Notes: generated from the sequence alone by a model not told the origin. Counted from the first letter of the stretch, positions 37,303-47,554 are shown. The stretch: DNA of 64,000 nucleotides from Ruminococcus sp. YE71 (GCF_900119155.1 NZ_FPIR01000020.1:1-64000), one strand, 5' to 3'. A program made the numbers and translations.

Positions 37303-40020
37303 ATGTTACTTAAAAAAGTTACCGCAGCAGTGTCGGCACTCGTGCTGACAGCAGGAATGGCTTCCGTTATGCCTCAGGGTTCGTCCGCAGTCATAACCGC
37401 AAGCGCTGATTCTGAGTACAACTACGCAGAAGCGCTCCAGAAGTCCATGTTCTTCTACGAGGTTCAGCAGTCGGGCGTTCTTCCCGATTGGAACAACGTT
37501 CAGTGGAGAGACAACTCCATGGTGGACGAGGACGGCAACGATACCGATTTCGTAAAGGGCGGCTGGTTCGACGCAGGCGACCACTTCAAGTTCACACTGA
37601 CCAACGCTTACTCCGCTTCCATCATGGCATGGGGCTACATCGAGTATAAGGACGCCGTTGACAAGGCTGGTCTCGGCGAGCTTTACCGCAACAACCTCAA
37701 GTGGGGCCTTGACTACGTTCTGGGCTGCGACCAGGGCAACGGCAAGATGGTCGGCACCATCGGCGACTTCTCGGGCGGTTCCACCGACCACAACATCTGG
37801 TGCAGCGCTGAGGTTTATCTGCGCAAGCATAATCTCAACAGCAAGGACTGGGTTCGTCCCTATGACGTTGTAGAGAACTCGACCGTTTCGGCTCTCTCCG
37901 CAGCAGCACTCGCTCAGGGCTACCTGATCTTCAAGGATTCCGACCCTGCGACCGCTAACAATTACTTAAAGCACGCTAAGGATCTGTATGCAGGTGCAGA
38001 CAGGATCAGAGATTCAGAGGAAGAAAGAGGCGGCATGGGTTCGATGTACCCGACCTCCACATGGGTAGACGACTGTATGTACGCTGCTCTGTGGCTCTAC
38101 AAGGCAACGGGCGACAGCAGCTATCTGACTAAGGTTGAGACCGACTACATCCCGAAGTTCCCGACCGAGAGCCAGTCCACCACATGGAAGTACTCCTGGG
38201 GTCTCTGCTGGGACGACACCACTCAGGCAGCAGCACTGCTCTATGCTCAGATCACGGGCAAGCAGGAGTGGGTTAATCACATCGACAAGCACATCCGCTA
38301 CTGGATGGGCGAGGGTTCTAACGGCGGAGATATCAAGCCTTTCGAGGGCAAGATCACCGCTGACGGACTTTCGCATCTGACTAACTGGGGCAGCCTGCGT
38401 CACGCTACCAACACTGCATGGGTAGCTAAGCTCGCAAGCGACACCCTCTTCAAGAACGACGCTGCAAAGGCTAAGAAGTACAACGACTGGGCTAAGACTC
38501 AGATGGATTACTGTCTCGGCGACAACGCTCTCGGCCTGACATATGTTCTCGGCATGGGCGAGAAGAACCCTATCGCTATCCACCACAGAACCGCTTCGGG
38601 TATCCACGACGACCACTGGAATGAGCTTGGTAAGGAAAGCAGCGATGAGGGTTGGCAGACTGAATATGCTCACACCCTTTACGGTGCCCTCATCGGCGGT
38701 CCTGACAGCACGGGCGCATATGACGTCGGCAAGATCGGCGTAGGTCAGTATGAGTACACCGAGGTAGCTATCGACTACAACGCAGGCTACACCGCTGCAC
38801 TCTGCGCTATGATCGAAGACTTCGGCGGAAAGCCCCTCGCTAACTTCCCCGAGAAGGAAGAGCCCAAGTGGGCTGAGTGGGAAGTTGCCGCTGTCCTCAA
38901 CGGCAAGGGCAACAGCTACACCGAGATCAAGGCTTGGGCTATGAACCACACCGCATGGCCTGCAAGAGTTGCCAAGGACATCGAGTACAGATATTACTTC
39001 GACGCTTCCGAGATCTTCGCAGCAGGTCTTACTATCGACGATATTACGGTAAAGAGCAACAGCCAGCAGTATCAGGAAGGTCAGCAGGGCTATGCTACCG
39101 TTACGGGCCCCTTCGTTTACGAGGGCGACAAGACAGGCAACACTCTGTACGCTTCGATCAAGTTCGAGGACGGCCGCGCTATCCAGCCGACAGGTCAGAG
39201 CGAGCACCGCGATGAGGTACAGTTCAGAGTTTCTATCCCTGACGCTGTAAACGGCAAGCCCACCACAGGCGCATGGGATCCTACCAATGACTGGTCCTAC
39301 AAGGGCGGCATCGCGACCGCTTCCAATATCAAGTCGGATGATGCTCTCAACCAGAATATGCCTATGTACGTAAACGGCATCCAGGTATGGGGCGTTGAGC
39401 CTGACGGCACTAAGCCGACCAAGTCCGACTACACCTTCACCAGAGGCGGCGGCAACACCGATCCAGATCCTGTCGTTGACACTCCGAAGCTCTCCTTTGA
39501 GGCTCTCGAAAACGGCGTTAAGCTCGACTGGACTTCCGTAAGCGGCGCTACAAATTACGCTATATACTGCTATCAGAACAACAACTGGATCAAGCTGACC
39601 GAGAGCAAGGCAAACACCTACACCTTCAAGAACCTGAAGGAAGGCAACTACAAGGTAGCTGTCCTTGCATACGTAAACGACAAGTGGAACGTGGATTATT
39701 CCAACGCTATCGTCGTTTCGCCCAAGGCTTCTTCCGGCACCACCGTTCCGAATGTTACAGGCATCAGCTATGACCAGAAGAACCACACCGTAACTCTCAA
39801 GTGGGATGCTGTCAGCGGTGCTCAGGCTTACGGCGTTGCTTACTACTCCGCAGGCAAGTGGAGGATCTGCACTCAGAGCATCTCGCCCAAGACCCTCAGC
39901 TGGACTTCGCCCAAGCTGCCCGCAGGCAAGAGCTACAAGGTAACTGTTGCTGCTAAGGTCAACGGTTCATGGGATACCAACGGCGCTATCAAGAGTGCTC
40001 TTACCGTGACCATCAAGTGA
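37303..40020 (+). CDS. Secreted GH9 endoglucanase with CBM3-like module
   Basis: 905 residues. Signal peptide about 1-35. GH9 catalytic domain about 38-510, with the Asp pair D90/D93 in GGWFDAGDHFKF, HHRTASG and the acid Glu487 in YTEVAIDYNAG. A CBM3c-like module follows (about 523-700, WAEWEVAAVLNGKG), the pairing that makes processive endoglucanases. After a GGGNTDPDP linker come two fibronectin-III-like modules (about 728-810 and 817-905; WDAVSGAQAYGVAYY). The last is homologous to the C-terminus of the next GH9 enzyme and may be a CBM37-type or surface-attachment module. No dockerin. GGGAGGG precedes the ATG. Confidence 0.93.
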   Translation: MLLKKVTAAVSALVLTAGMASVMPQGSSAVITASADSEYNYAEALQKSMFFYEVQQSGVLPDWNNVQWRDNSMVDEDGNDTDFVKGGWFDAGDHFKFTLTNAYSASIMAWGYIEYKDAVDKAGLGELYRNNLKWGLDYVLGCDQGNGKMVGTIGDFSGGSTDHNIWCSAEVYLRKHNLNSKDWVRPYDVVENSTVSALSAAALAQGYLIFKDSDPATANNYLKHAKDLYAGADRIRDSEEERGGMGSMYPTSTWVDDCMYAALWLYKATGDSSYLTKVETDYIPKFPTESQSTTWKYSWGLCWDDTTQAAALLYAQITGKQEWVNHIDKHIRYWMGEGSNGGDIKPFEGKITADGLSHLTNWGSLRHATNTAWVAKLASDTLFKNDAAKAKKYNDWAKTQMDYCLGDNALGLTYVLGMGEKNPIAIHHRTASGIHDDHWNELGKESSDEGWQTEYAHTLYGALIGGPDSTGAYDVGKIGVGQYEYTEVAIDYNAGYTAALCAMIEDFGGKPLANFPEKEEPKWAEWEVAAVLNGKGNSYTEIKAWAMNHTAWPARVAKDIEYRYYFDASEIFAAGLTIDDITVKSNSQQYQEGQQGYATVTGPFVYEGDKTGNTLYASIKFEDGRAIQPTGQSEHRDEVQFRVSIPDAVNGKPTTGAWDPTNDWSYKGGIATASNIKSDDALNQNMPMYVNGIQVWGVEPDGTKPTKSDYTFTRGGGNTDPDPVVDTPKLSFEALENGVKLDWTSVSGATNYAIYCYQNNNWIKLTESKANTYTFKNLKEGNYKVAVLAYVNDKWNVDYSNAIVVSPKASSGTTVPNVTGISYDQKNHTVTLKWDAVSGAQAYGVAYYSAGKWRICTQSISPKTLSWTSPKLPAGKSYKVTVAAKVNGSWDTNGAIKSALTVTIK

Positions 40021-40055
40021 GTACGGACAGGGTACGATCGTTATCTGTACAAAAA

Positions 40056-40214
40056 AACCGCCTGCTTTGACGGCGGTTCTGAAAACGTTTGAGAAAAACG
40101 TTTTCTTATCCCGAAAACGCAGCTTTTTAAATATTAATAAGCATTAATATGCTGTTAATATCACGTAATACCGCGTTAATAAGGCGTTCGTAAAGGGGAG
40201 CTCGGCTCCCCTTT
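40056..40214 (+). terminator. Terminator and two further hairpins between the GH9 genes
   Basis: AACCGCC / GGCGGTT (40056-40078), then GAAAACGTTT / AAACGTTTTC (40081-40105) and AAAGGGGAGC / GCTCCCCTTT (40192-40214), the last two perfect 10-bp stems. The first follows the stop by 35 bases and is the likely terminator; the second carries the same AACGTT core as LacI-type operators. The rest of 40021-40461 is A/T-rich leader. Confidence 0.6.
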
Positions 40215-40292
40215 GAATGCTTAAAAAGTTGTGAGGAATGCATAATTTCCCAATGGTACAATTGTTAATGTTAATGAATTTTACAAAGGGTC

Positions 40293-40320
40293 TTGACATT
40301 TTTTTGGGATATGTTATAAT
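40293..40320 (+). promoter_or_regulatory. Promoter of the second GH9 gene
   Basis: TTGACA (40293-40298), 16 bases, extended -10 TGTTATAAT (TATAAT 40315-40320). A 140-base leader follows, with a GTCGAAAACGAC box near 40353. Confidence 0.8.
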
Positions 40321-40461
40321 ATTAATGGTTAGAAAAAAAGGATACGGTACAGGTCGAAAACGACTTCTTTTTTTCAGAGAGACCGATGCTTATAATAGCA
40401 GCAGTGTACCGATGCTGCATTATGAATCAACTGTTGTTTTACATCAGGGAGGGTTAAAACA

Positions 40462-43455
40462 ATGCACAAATCCATGAAAAAAGTAGTCAGCGGAATCGCT
40501 GCACTGGCAATCACTGCTTCTATCACTCCGATGAGTGCTTTTGCAGGTCAGCAGCTCGGTCAGACTAACTTCAACGCAGGCGTTGGTCTTCCGTGGCACA
40601 CCTGTGAGACAAACCCCGCTAAGCAGACATTCGATATCTCCGGCGGTACCTACAACGTAACTATCAAGAATAACGACGGTCCTGAGTCCAGATGGGATCT
40701 TCAGCTTCGTCACAGAGGCCTCCACATCGAGAAGGATCATAAGTACAAGATCACCTGGGAAGTAACTGCTTCCACTGCCGGTGAAATGTACACCAAGATC
40801 GGTAACTACGGCGGAACTGTTGAAGTATGGCACAACAACTGCACAGACAGCGACTTCGATCAGCACTGGACGTGCGTTCCGATCGCACAGGGCAAGAACA
40901 CCTTTACTGCTGAGTTCACCGCTAAGGAGACCGTAGAGGTTGCTGAGTGGGCATTCCACTACGGCGGCAAGGGTAAGTATCAGGATGTTGACTGCTTCCC
41001 CAACAAGACCACTCTGAAGTTCGATAACCTCTCGCTCATCGATGAGACTTCCTCTGAATGGGACTGGAAGAAAGAGAACGAAATGGGCGTTGTAAGACCT
41101 GAGAGCAACGTTCGTCTTAATCAGCTCGGCTACTATCCGAACCTCAGCAAGAAGGCTTCCTATGTAACTGATGCTGCTTCGCCTCTCACATTCGAGATCC
41201 GCGATACTTCCGGCAACGTTAAGTACACCGGCAAGACCAAGGTATTCGGTAATGACCCCGATTCCGGTACAGGCACTACCACTACCGTAAAGGTCGGCGA
41301 TGAGAACGTAACCAGATACAAGGATTCCGGTTCTAACGTTCACATCATCGACTTCTCTGACTTCAAGACTGAGGGTACTTACTACATCTTCGTTAAGGAT
41401 ACCGTTGGTGTTTCCGGCACTCAGGTTCTTCTTGATGAAGGCGTTAACGATACTACCCGCAGCGGCGATCAGCTGATCTGGACCAACCCCCAGACCGAGA
41501 AGAAGTACGTAATGAACAAGAGCCATGAGTTCGAGATCTCTAATGATATCTACAGCACTCAGCTCCTCAAGGATTCCATGAACTACTACTATCAGAACCG
41601 TTCCGGCATTCCGATAGAAGAGCAGTACATCACTTCCGGCGACAAGTCCAAACTTGCTCACTCGAAGTACGGTCACAACCCTGACACCGCTTACGTTCAG
41701 TCCAAGTGGGAAAATTCCCCCGACGAGAGTAAGCTTGACAAGGGCGAGACTATCGATGGTACAGGCGGTTGGTACGATGCAGGTGACCACGGTAAATACG
41801 TAGTTAACGGCGGTATCTCCGTATGGACTCTCCAGAACGCTTACGAGATCGACAAGAAGAACGGTAAGACTGAGAAGTGGACTAACGGCACTGTCGCTAT
41901 CCCTGAGAACGGCGATAAGAATCCTGATATCCTCGACGAGGCAAGAGTTGAGCTCGAGTGGATGTTCAAGATGATCGATCAGGACGGCTTCGTATATCAC
42001 AAGCTCCACGACCACAAGTGGACCGGTCTTGCTACCAAGCCCTGGGACTACTATAAGGAAACCATGGAGAACGGTGAGAAGGGCTGGGGTACTGTTCGTA
42101 TCGTTAAGCCTGCAACCTACGCTGCTACCTTCAACATGATCGCTTGCGCTGCACAGGCTGCACGTCTGTGGAAGGGCATTGACGACCAGTTCGCTAACGA
42201 GTGCCTCCAGCACGCTCAGTCCAGCTGGACAGCTATCATGGCTAAGGAGTCCAAGTGGAACATCGCTAAGGGCGACTCTGACACCGATCCTTACTTCGCT
42301 CCTCTGGATCAGGCAATCGGCGGCGGTGCTTACGGCGATACCTATGTAGGCGACGATGCTTACTGGGCAGCTTGCGAGCTCTACTCTACCACCGGTAAGA
42401 GCGACTACTACACATTCCTCAAGAAGTACAAGAACCCGAACGACAATACTCAGAATGATAAGGCATTCAGCCTGACCACCAACCTCGGCGGCGGCGAGAA
42501 CAACGGTTCGTTCAGCTCGTTCAACTGGGGATGCACTTCCGGTCTCGGAACCCTCTCTCTCTACCTGAGCGATAAGGTTACCACAGCTGAGAAGACTGCT
42601 ATCAAGAATTCTATCACTACGGCAGCTAATACTTACCTCGAGCAGATGTCCAATGAAGGCATGGGCATTCCTTACAAGGAGGCTACCTTCGAGGACGCCG
42701 TTAACATCGGTGCAGGAATCAAGGTTACCGGTTATGAGTGGGGTTCCAACTCCTTCGTAATCAACAACGCTATGGTTCTCTCCTATGCTTATGATGCAAA
42801 TAAGGATGATAAGAATCTCAGCGCTAAGTACCTCAACGGTGCTGCTGAAGCTCTTGACTACATCTACGGACGTAACGGCCTTGGATTCTCTTATGTATCC
42901 GGTTACGGCGACAAGACCATGGAGTGGCCTCACCACAGATACTGGGCCAACGGTATCGATCCTACCTTCCCGAAGGCTCCGAACGGTGTTCTTTCCGGCG
43001 GTCCTGGCGCTGGTATGCAGGATCCGTACATCGGCGGTCTCGGCTATAAGAGAGGTACTCTTGCTAACCAGAAGTGCTATGTTGACTCCGCTGAGTCCTG
43101 GTCTGTAAACGAAGTTACCATCAACTGGAATGCTCCGCTTGTATGGATGACTGACTTCATGCTCAATGAAGCTGCTTCTAAGCCCAATCCTAATCCGTAT
43201 CCTGTAGCTAAGGCTACTACCTCCAAGAACGCATTCAAGCTTGAGTGGACCGCTGTTGAAGGCGCAGACAAGTACTGTGTTGCTTACTACACCGCTGGTA
43301 AGTGGAAGATCCTTGCTCAGGGCAACGTTCTTACTTACAGCAGAACCGGCGTTCCTGCTGGCACTTACAAGGTTGTTGTTGGCGCAAGAATCAACGGCAA
43401 CTGGGATACTAGCAACATCAACAAGAGAGCTATCACCCTCACTATCCCGGGCTGA
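40462..43455 (+). CDS. Secreted GH9 cellulase with CBM4-like and Ig-like modules
   Basis: 997 residues. Signal peptide about 1-28 (ending MSAFAG). An N-terminal CBM4-like module (about 30-195), an Ig-like CelD_N module (about 215-330, VRLNQLGYYPNLSKKASYV) and the GH9 domain (about 350-900) with D439/D442 in GGWYDAGDHGKY, HHRYWANG and acid Glu884 in SVNEVTINWNAPLVW. This order is that of CbhA / Cel9-type cellobiohydrolases and endoglucanases. One C-terminal fibronectin-III-like module (about 913-997) matches that of the upstream enzyme. No dockerin. Start chosen by GGGAGGG 8 bases upstream. Confidence 0.93.
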   Translation: MHKSMKKVVSGIAALAITASITPMSAFAGQQLGQTNFNAGVGLPWHTCETNPAKQTFDISGGTYNVTIKNNDGPESRWDLQLRHRGLHIEKDHKYKITWEVTASTAGEMYTKIGNYGGTVEVWHNNCTDSDFDQHWTCVPIAQGKNTFTAEFTAKETVEVAEWAFHYGGKGKYQDVDCFPNKTTLKFDNLSLIDETSSEWDWKKENEMGVVRPESNVRLNQLGYYPNLSKKASYVTDAASPLTFEIRDTSGNVKYTGKTKVFGNDPDSGTGTTTTVKVGDENVTRYKDSGSNVHIIDFSDFKTEGTYYIFVKDTVGVSGTQVLLDEGVNDTTRSGDQLIWTNPQTEKKYVMNKSHEFEISNDIYSTQLLKDSMNYYYQNRSGIPIEEQYITSGDKSKLAHSKYGHNPDTAYVQSKWENSPDESKLDKGETIDGTGGWYDAGDHGKYVVNGGISVWTLQNAYEIDKKNGKTEKWTNGTVAIPENGDKNPDILDEARVELEWMFKMIDQDGFVYHKLHDHKWTGLATKPWDYYKETMENGEKGWGTVRIVKPATYAATFNMIACAAQAARLWKGIDDQFANECLQHAQSSWTAIMAKESKWNIAKGDSDTDPYFAPLDQAIGGGAYGDTYVGDDAYWAACELYSTTGKSDYYTFLKKYKNPNDNTQNDKAFSLTTNLGGGENNGSFSSFNWGCTSGLGTLSLYLSDKVTTAEKTAIKNSITTAANTYLEQMSNEGMGIPYKEATFEDAVNIGAGIKVTGYEWGSNSFVINNAMVLSYAYDANKDDKNLSAKYLNGAAEALDYIYGRNGLGFSYVSGYGDKTMEWPHHRYWANGIDPTFPKAPNGVLSGGPGAGMQDPYIGGLGYKRGTLANQKCYVDSAESWSVNEVTINWNAPLVWMTDFMLNEAASKPNPNPYPVAKATTSKNAFKLEWTAVEGADKYCVAYYTAGKWKILAQGNVLTYSRTGVPAGTYKVVVGARINGNWDTSNINKRAITLTIPG

Positions 43456-43486
43456 TAAGGTCTCTGAACCGAATATCGGATCAACT

Positions 43487-43519
43487 TCGGCAGTTCCTTC
43501 GGGAACTGCCGATTTTTTT
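43487..43519 (+). terminator. Intrinsic terminator
   Basis: Perfect 11-bp stem TCGGCAGTTCC / GGAACTGCCGA with TTCG tetraloop, then seven T. Confidence 0.93.
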
Positions 43520-43636
43520 GCGGAAGTTTATTTTAGGGAAGACAGATCCATATTTTTTGATTTGGATTAACTCGTCATTTTGCTTAATTTTCACTAAAAA
43601 TACCGAAAAAATTTAATTATTGTTCTTGCATATGTG

Positions 43637-43665
43637 TTGACAAACCCTTTATACAATCGTATAAT
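43637..43665 (+). promoter_or_regulatory. Promoter of the mannanase gene
   Basis: Perfect TTGACA (43637-43642), 17 bases, TATAAT (43660-43665), with a 200-base A/T-rich leader before the ATG at 43870. Confidence 0.85.
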
Positions 43666-43869
43666 ATAATTAAATTTTATTTCATTCTTTTAATCGGATG
43701 AAAGAGTGAAATAAAGTGAGGCAATTTCAGGAAGTGCAAAATACGGTCGGTTTTTCTGCGTTCCTCCCAACAAAAACGTGGAAGATGTCCGCTTTTTGCA
43801 TTTGCTGATTAAATTGCTTGTTTATGGTCGTTGGTTAATTTTGATTTACTTACAGGAGGACAATCTACA

Positions 43870-45747
43870 ATGAAAATCAGTCTTAAAAGAGTTTTAGCAG
43901 CTCTTGCAGCTTCTGCTGTGTCGGCGACTTCTGTTTCGGGAATGATGCCTGTTGTGGCTGTTGAAGCAGGTTCCGCATCTGCCGATGCTTTCCCCTTCGT
44001 CATCGAGGGCGAGGACATGGAGGGCGCATCCCTCTGGACTCAGAACTACGGTCCCGCTCCGAAGGACAGCTCGGGTGACGGCTTCTTCTACCTCACGGGC
44101 AGCTCGGCATCCTTTACCGTGAACGTCCCCGAGGACGGAATGTACACCATCGTCGCAAGAGCGGCTCAGACCCTCGACAAGAACGGCAGACAGGAGTCGG
44201 TGTGCGTAAACGGCATCAAGCGTATGCTCAATATGCCCTACTCGGAGGAGTGGATGGATTTCAGCTTCGGCAGCTTCCGCCTGAACAAGGGCGTGAACAC
44301 CATCGAGTTCATCAGCGAGTACGGCTACATGGCAATCGACAAGGTGACCGTCAGCGCGACCCCAAAGCATGACTACACCCTCGCCGACGGCGACCTCACC
44401 GACAAGAAGGCTACCCCCGAAGCAAAGTCTCTGATGGCTTATCTCAAGAGCGTTTACGGCAAGCACATCATCGCGGGTCAGCAGGAGATCTACGGCGGCG
44501 GTCACGGCGGCAACTATGAGTGGGAGAACGAGTTCCTCGAAAACCTCACAGGCAAGGTTCCCGCTATCAGGGGCGTTGACTTCATGAACTACAACCCCCT
44601 CTACGGCTGGGACGACGGCACCACCGAGCGCTGCATCGAGTGGGCGACCGAGAGAAACGGCATCATCACCGCTTCGTGGCATATCAACATCCCGAAGGAC
44701 TTCGAGAACTACACGCTCGGCGAAAGGGTAGACTGGAAGGGCTGCACCTACAAGAACTACCAGAGCGGCGAGGGTTCGCAGAGCTTCGACACGAGAAACG
44801 TCGTTATCGAGGGCACCAAGGAATACGACTATTTCCAGCTCGCCATCAAGGATCTGGCTGAGCAGCTCACCAGATTGCAGGACGCAGGCGTGCCCGTTAT
44901 CTGGAGACCTCTCCACGAGGCGCAGGGCAACGAGGGCAACTATTCCGACGGAACCGCGTGGTTTTGGTGGGGTGACAGAGGCGCCGAGACCTACAAGGAG
45001 ATCTGGAAGCTCCTCTACAACACCCTCACCGAGGAGTACGGCCTGCACAACCTCATCTGGGAGTTCAACAGCTACGACTACTCCAACTCCGCCACATGGT
45101 ACCCCGGCGATGATTATGTAGACATCGTTGCTTACGACAAGTACAACGTTGAGTACAACAGAGGCGACGGCAAGTCGAGCGGCCCGAACCTGCTGGCTAT
45201 CCCCGCTAAATTCGACTCGCTCTACGCGCTCACCAACGGCAAGAAGATGATTGCGATGGCTGAGAACGACACCATCCCCGCTCTCGACAACCTCGTCGTT
45301 GAGGACGCAGGCTGGCTGTACTTCTGCCCGTGGTATGACGGCGGCGAGGACGGCGGCACAGCGTTCCTCGGCACGGCTTATCAGGATCACGACGAGCTGA
45401 AGAAGATCTATCAGAGCGAGTACTGCATCACTCTCGACGAGCTACCTGTTGACCTCTATAAGAACGGCGGCACGACTGTGGAAGACAACGCGTATCTCTA
45501 CGGTGACGCGAACTGCGACGGTTATGTTGACATCGCCGATGCTGTCCTTGTCACGAAGTACGTTGCAGACCCTGCAAACACAACTATCTCCGCGCAGGGA
45601 CTCAAGAATGCCGACTGCGTTGACAGCGGTAAGGGTGTTGACGAAAGGGACGCATACGCTATTCAGCTGGTGGTTTCGGAGATCCTTGACCCGAAGTCTC
45701 TGCCTGCTGCTAACAACAGTCTCCCTGTAATTAACGTCGCTGAATAA
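43870..45747 (+). CDS. Secreted GH26 mannanase with CBM35 and dockerin
   Basis: 625 residues. Signal peptide about 1-38. A CBM35-like module (about 42-170, FVIEGEDMEGAS) precedes the GH26 domain (about 185-525), with acid/base Glu350 in WRPLHEAQG and nucleophile Glu465 in AMAENDTIP. A type I dockerin (about 543-612) has two Ca-binding repeats, GDANCDGYVDIADAVLV and a less regular ADCVDSGKGVDERDAYA. Only this enzyme of the three in the region has a dockerin. ACAGGAGGA selects the ATG at 43870. Confidence 0.93.
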   Translation: MKISLKRVLAALAASAVSATSVSGMMPVVAVEAGSASADAFPFVIEGEDMEGASLWTQNYGPAPKDSSGDGFFYLTGSSASFTVNVPEDGMYTIVARAAQTLDKNGRQESVCVNGIKRMLNMPYSEEWMDFSFGSFRLNKGVNTIEFISEYGYMAIDKVTVSATPKHDYTLADGDLTDKKATPEAKSLMAYLKSVYGKHIIAGQQEIYGGGHGGNYEWENEFLENLTGKVPAIRGVDFMNYNPLYGWDDGTTERCIEWATERNGIITASWHINIPKDFENYTLGERVDWKGCTYKNYQSGEGSQSFDTRNVVIEGTKEYDYFQLAIKDLAEQLTRLQDAGVPVIWRPLHEAQGNEGNYSDGTAWFWWGDRGAETYKEIWKLLYNTLTEEYGLHNLIWEFNSYDYSNSATWYPGDDYVDIVAYDKYNVEYNRGDGKSSGPNLLAIPAKFDSLYALTNGKKMIAMAENDTIPALDNLVVEDAGWLYFCPWYDGGEDGGTAFLGTAYQDHDELKKIYQSEYCITLDELPVDLYKNGGTTVEDNAYLYGDANCDGYVDIADAVLVTKYVADPANTTISAQGLKNADCVDSGKGVDERDAYAIQLVVSEILDPKSLPAANNSLPVINVAE

Positions 45748-45769
45748 AGCTTTCAAATGACAAATAAAG

Positions 45770-45807
45770 AACTCTCCGATCATTTTCAGGTCGGAGAGTT
45801 TTTTTGA
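45770..45807 (+). terminator. Intrinsic terminator
   Basis: Perfect 10-bp stem AACTCTCCGA / TCGGAGAGTT then TTTTT after the mannanase. Confidence 0.9.
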
Positions 45808-45823
45808 TGTGATTAAAAAGAAC

Positions 45824-45857
45824 AGGCTGCGCAGACATGATGCTGCACAGCCTGTTT
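45824..45857 (-). terminator. Terminator of the LRR gene
   Basis: CAGGCTGTGCAGC stem with near-perfect partner, read on the minus strand, followed by TTCTTTTTAA. Confidence 0.75.
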
Positions 45858-45881
45858 ATATGTACCGTTCGGAAGTGAGCT

Positions 45882-47519
45882 TTACTTGATCGTGATGGTC
45901 TTGACCGAGCTGTAATCGCCGTACTTTACTCCGTTCACGGTGATGTAGGGACGGTATGCCACATACCATACATCGCCCGATTTCATCTTCGCCGAGGCTG
46001 CGGTAGTGGTGTTGACGTTGGAGATGTTGTACTTGACAACGCCTGTCTTGAAATTCTTGTCCTTGCTGAGAACTATCTCATAGCCGCTTGCCGAGGTGTT
46101 CTTCGTCCACGAAGCCTTGATGGAGTTCTTCGACGGCGATGAAACGGTGATAGTTCCCGGATTGGGCTTGATAACGAATGTCTTTGTGCAGGTGCCCTTT
46201 ACGTTAGCGGTCTTGCCCTTGACGGTGATGGTCGCTAAGCCGACCTTTGTGTTGTTTGCGTAGGTGACGGTGTACTGGTCAGAGGAGACAACGGTGCCGT
46301 CCTTGTAGCCCACCTTGATGGCGGGTCTGATAGCCGAACCCGTGTAGTTGTAGCTGGAAGCGGAGATGGCAGTCCTTGCGTCGCTGGTGCTAAGGTTGAG
46401 CGCCTTGATGGTGAAGGTCTTCTTGATGGAACCTGTGTATTTGCCCATGCCGCTGATGGTGACGGTGGCTGTGCCTGCATTGATGTTGCCCGAATAGCTT
46501 ACGGTGAAGTCGATGTCCTGAACGAGGGTCTGACCTTCGGTGTTCTTGACGGTAACGGTCGGTTTCAGAGCCTTTCCGCAGTAAGCGTGGCTGGTGTAGC
46601 CGAGGGTTATCTTGCACTTGTACATTCTGAGGTCGATATACTTAACGCCGCATTCCGCTGCGGAATCCTGAGCAGCGTTGCTCGAACCATATATCGTGAG
46701 CTTGCTGCATCCCGAGAAGACCTTGCTGCCGATGGTCTTTACGCTGCTTGGGATAGTCACGCTTGTCAGGGCATAGCAGTTGCTGAAGGCTTCGTCCTTG
46801 ATGTTTGTGACGCTTGAGGGGATGGTCAGGCTCTTCAGGCTCTTGCAGGAGGTGAAGGCGCGCCAGCCGATGGTGGTCACGGTGGAAGGGATGCTGATGT
46901 TGGTAAGGCTTGTACACCAGCTGAACATATCGTCGCTTATTGCGGTGATGCCTTCGCCGATGGTCACGGACTTGAGGCTCTCACAGTTCTCGAACAGATA
47001 GCCGCCGACGCTGGTAACGCTGTTCGGGATCTTGAACGAGGTGATGCTCTTGCAGCCGTAGAATGCGAAATCGCCGATAGACTTCACGTTACTCGAAAGG
47101 GTGATGCCTTTCAGGCTGCCGCATTTATAAAAAGCGTAGTTGCCGATCAGCTTGACGCTGCTTGGGATGGTGATGGAAGTCATGTTGGAACAGCCGTTGA
47201 AAGCGTCGTCGCCGATGTTTAAAAGACCGCTGGGGAGAGTCACCGTCGTGATCTTGGTGCAGTTCATGAACGCGCTCTTGCCGATATGAGCCACAGTCTT
47301 TCCTGCGATCTTAGCGGGCACGCTGACATTCGCTGCCGAGCCTGTGTACTTGGTGATCTCGACAGTGCCGTCGGAGCACTCTTTGTACTCAAAGCTGCCA
47401 GATGTTGCCGCGCTGACAACGATGTCGTTACCGAGGGTGAACGAGCCGTTCGGAAGTACCTCTGCCGCGCCGAAGAGAAGCGATACCGAGAGAACTCCTG
47501 CGATTATCTTTTTTCTCAT
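45882..47519 (-). CDS. Secreted BspA-type leucine-rich repeat protein
   Basis: 545 residues. Signal peptide about 1-36. Residues about 65-300 are nine or so LRR_5 repeats of the form IPSSVTNIKDEAFSNCYALTSVT, as in BspA-like surface proteins that bind proteins or surfaces. Then come two beta-rich domains with FTVSYSGNINAGTATVTISGMGKYTG and YTVTYANNTKVGLATITVKGK (about 310-455, MBG/Ig-like) and a C-terminal fibronectin-like domain. No anchor motif. AAGGAGG precedes the ATG. It is transcribed toward the mannanase. Confidence 0.88.
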   Translation of the reverse strand: MRKKIIAGVLSVSLLFGAAEVLPNGSFTLGNDIVVSAATSGSFEYKECSDGTVEITKYTGSAANVSVPAKIAGKTVAHIGKSAFMNCTKITTVTLPSGLLNIGDDAFNGCSNMTSITIPSSVKLIGNYAFYKCGSLKGITLSSNVKSIGDFAFYGCKSITSFKIPNSVTSVGGYLFENCESLKSVTIGEGITAISDDMFSWCTSLTNISIPSTVTTIGWRAFTSCKSLKSLTIPSSVTNIKDEAFSNCYALTSVTIPSSVKTIGSKVFSGCSKLTIYGSSNAAQDSAAECGVKYIDLRMYKCKITLGYTSHAYCGKALKPTVTVKNTEGQTLVQDIDFTVSYSGNINAGTATVTISGMGKYTGSIKKTFTIKALNLSTSDARTAISASSYNYTGSAIRPAIKVGYKDGTVVSSDQYTVTYANNTKVGLATITVKGKTANVKGTCTKTFVIKPNPGTITVSSPSKNSIKASWTKNTSASGYEIVLSKDKNFKTGVVKYNISNVNTTTAASAKMKSGDVWYVAYRPYITVNGVKYGDYSSVKTITIK

Positions 47520-47554
47520 GTGAAAAGCCTCCTTAATAATATATCTGTACCTAC

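Noticed and set aside
40444-42936. 830-codon open frame on the minus strand
   Set aside because: Antisense to the second GH9 gene; composition of a mirror frame and no domain.
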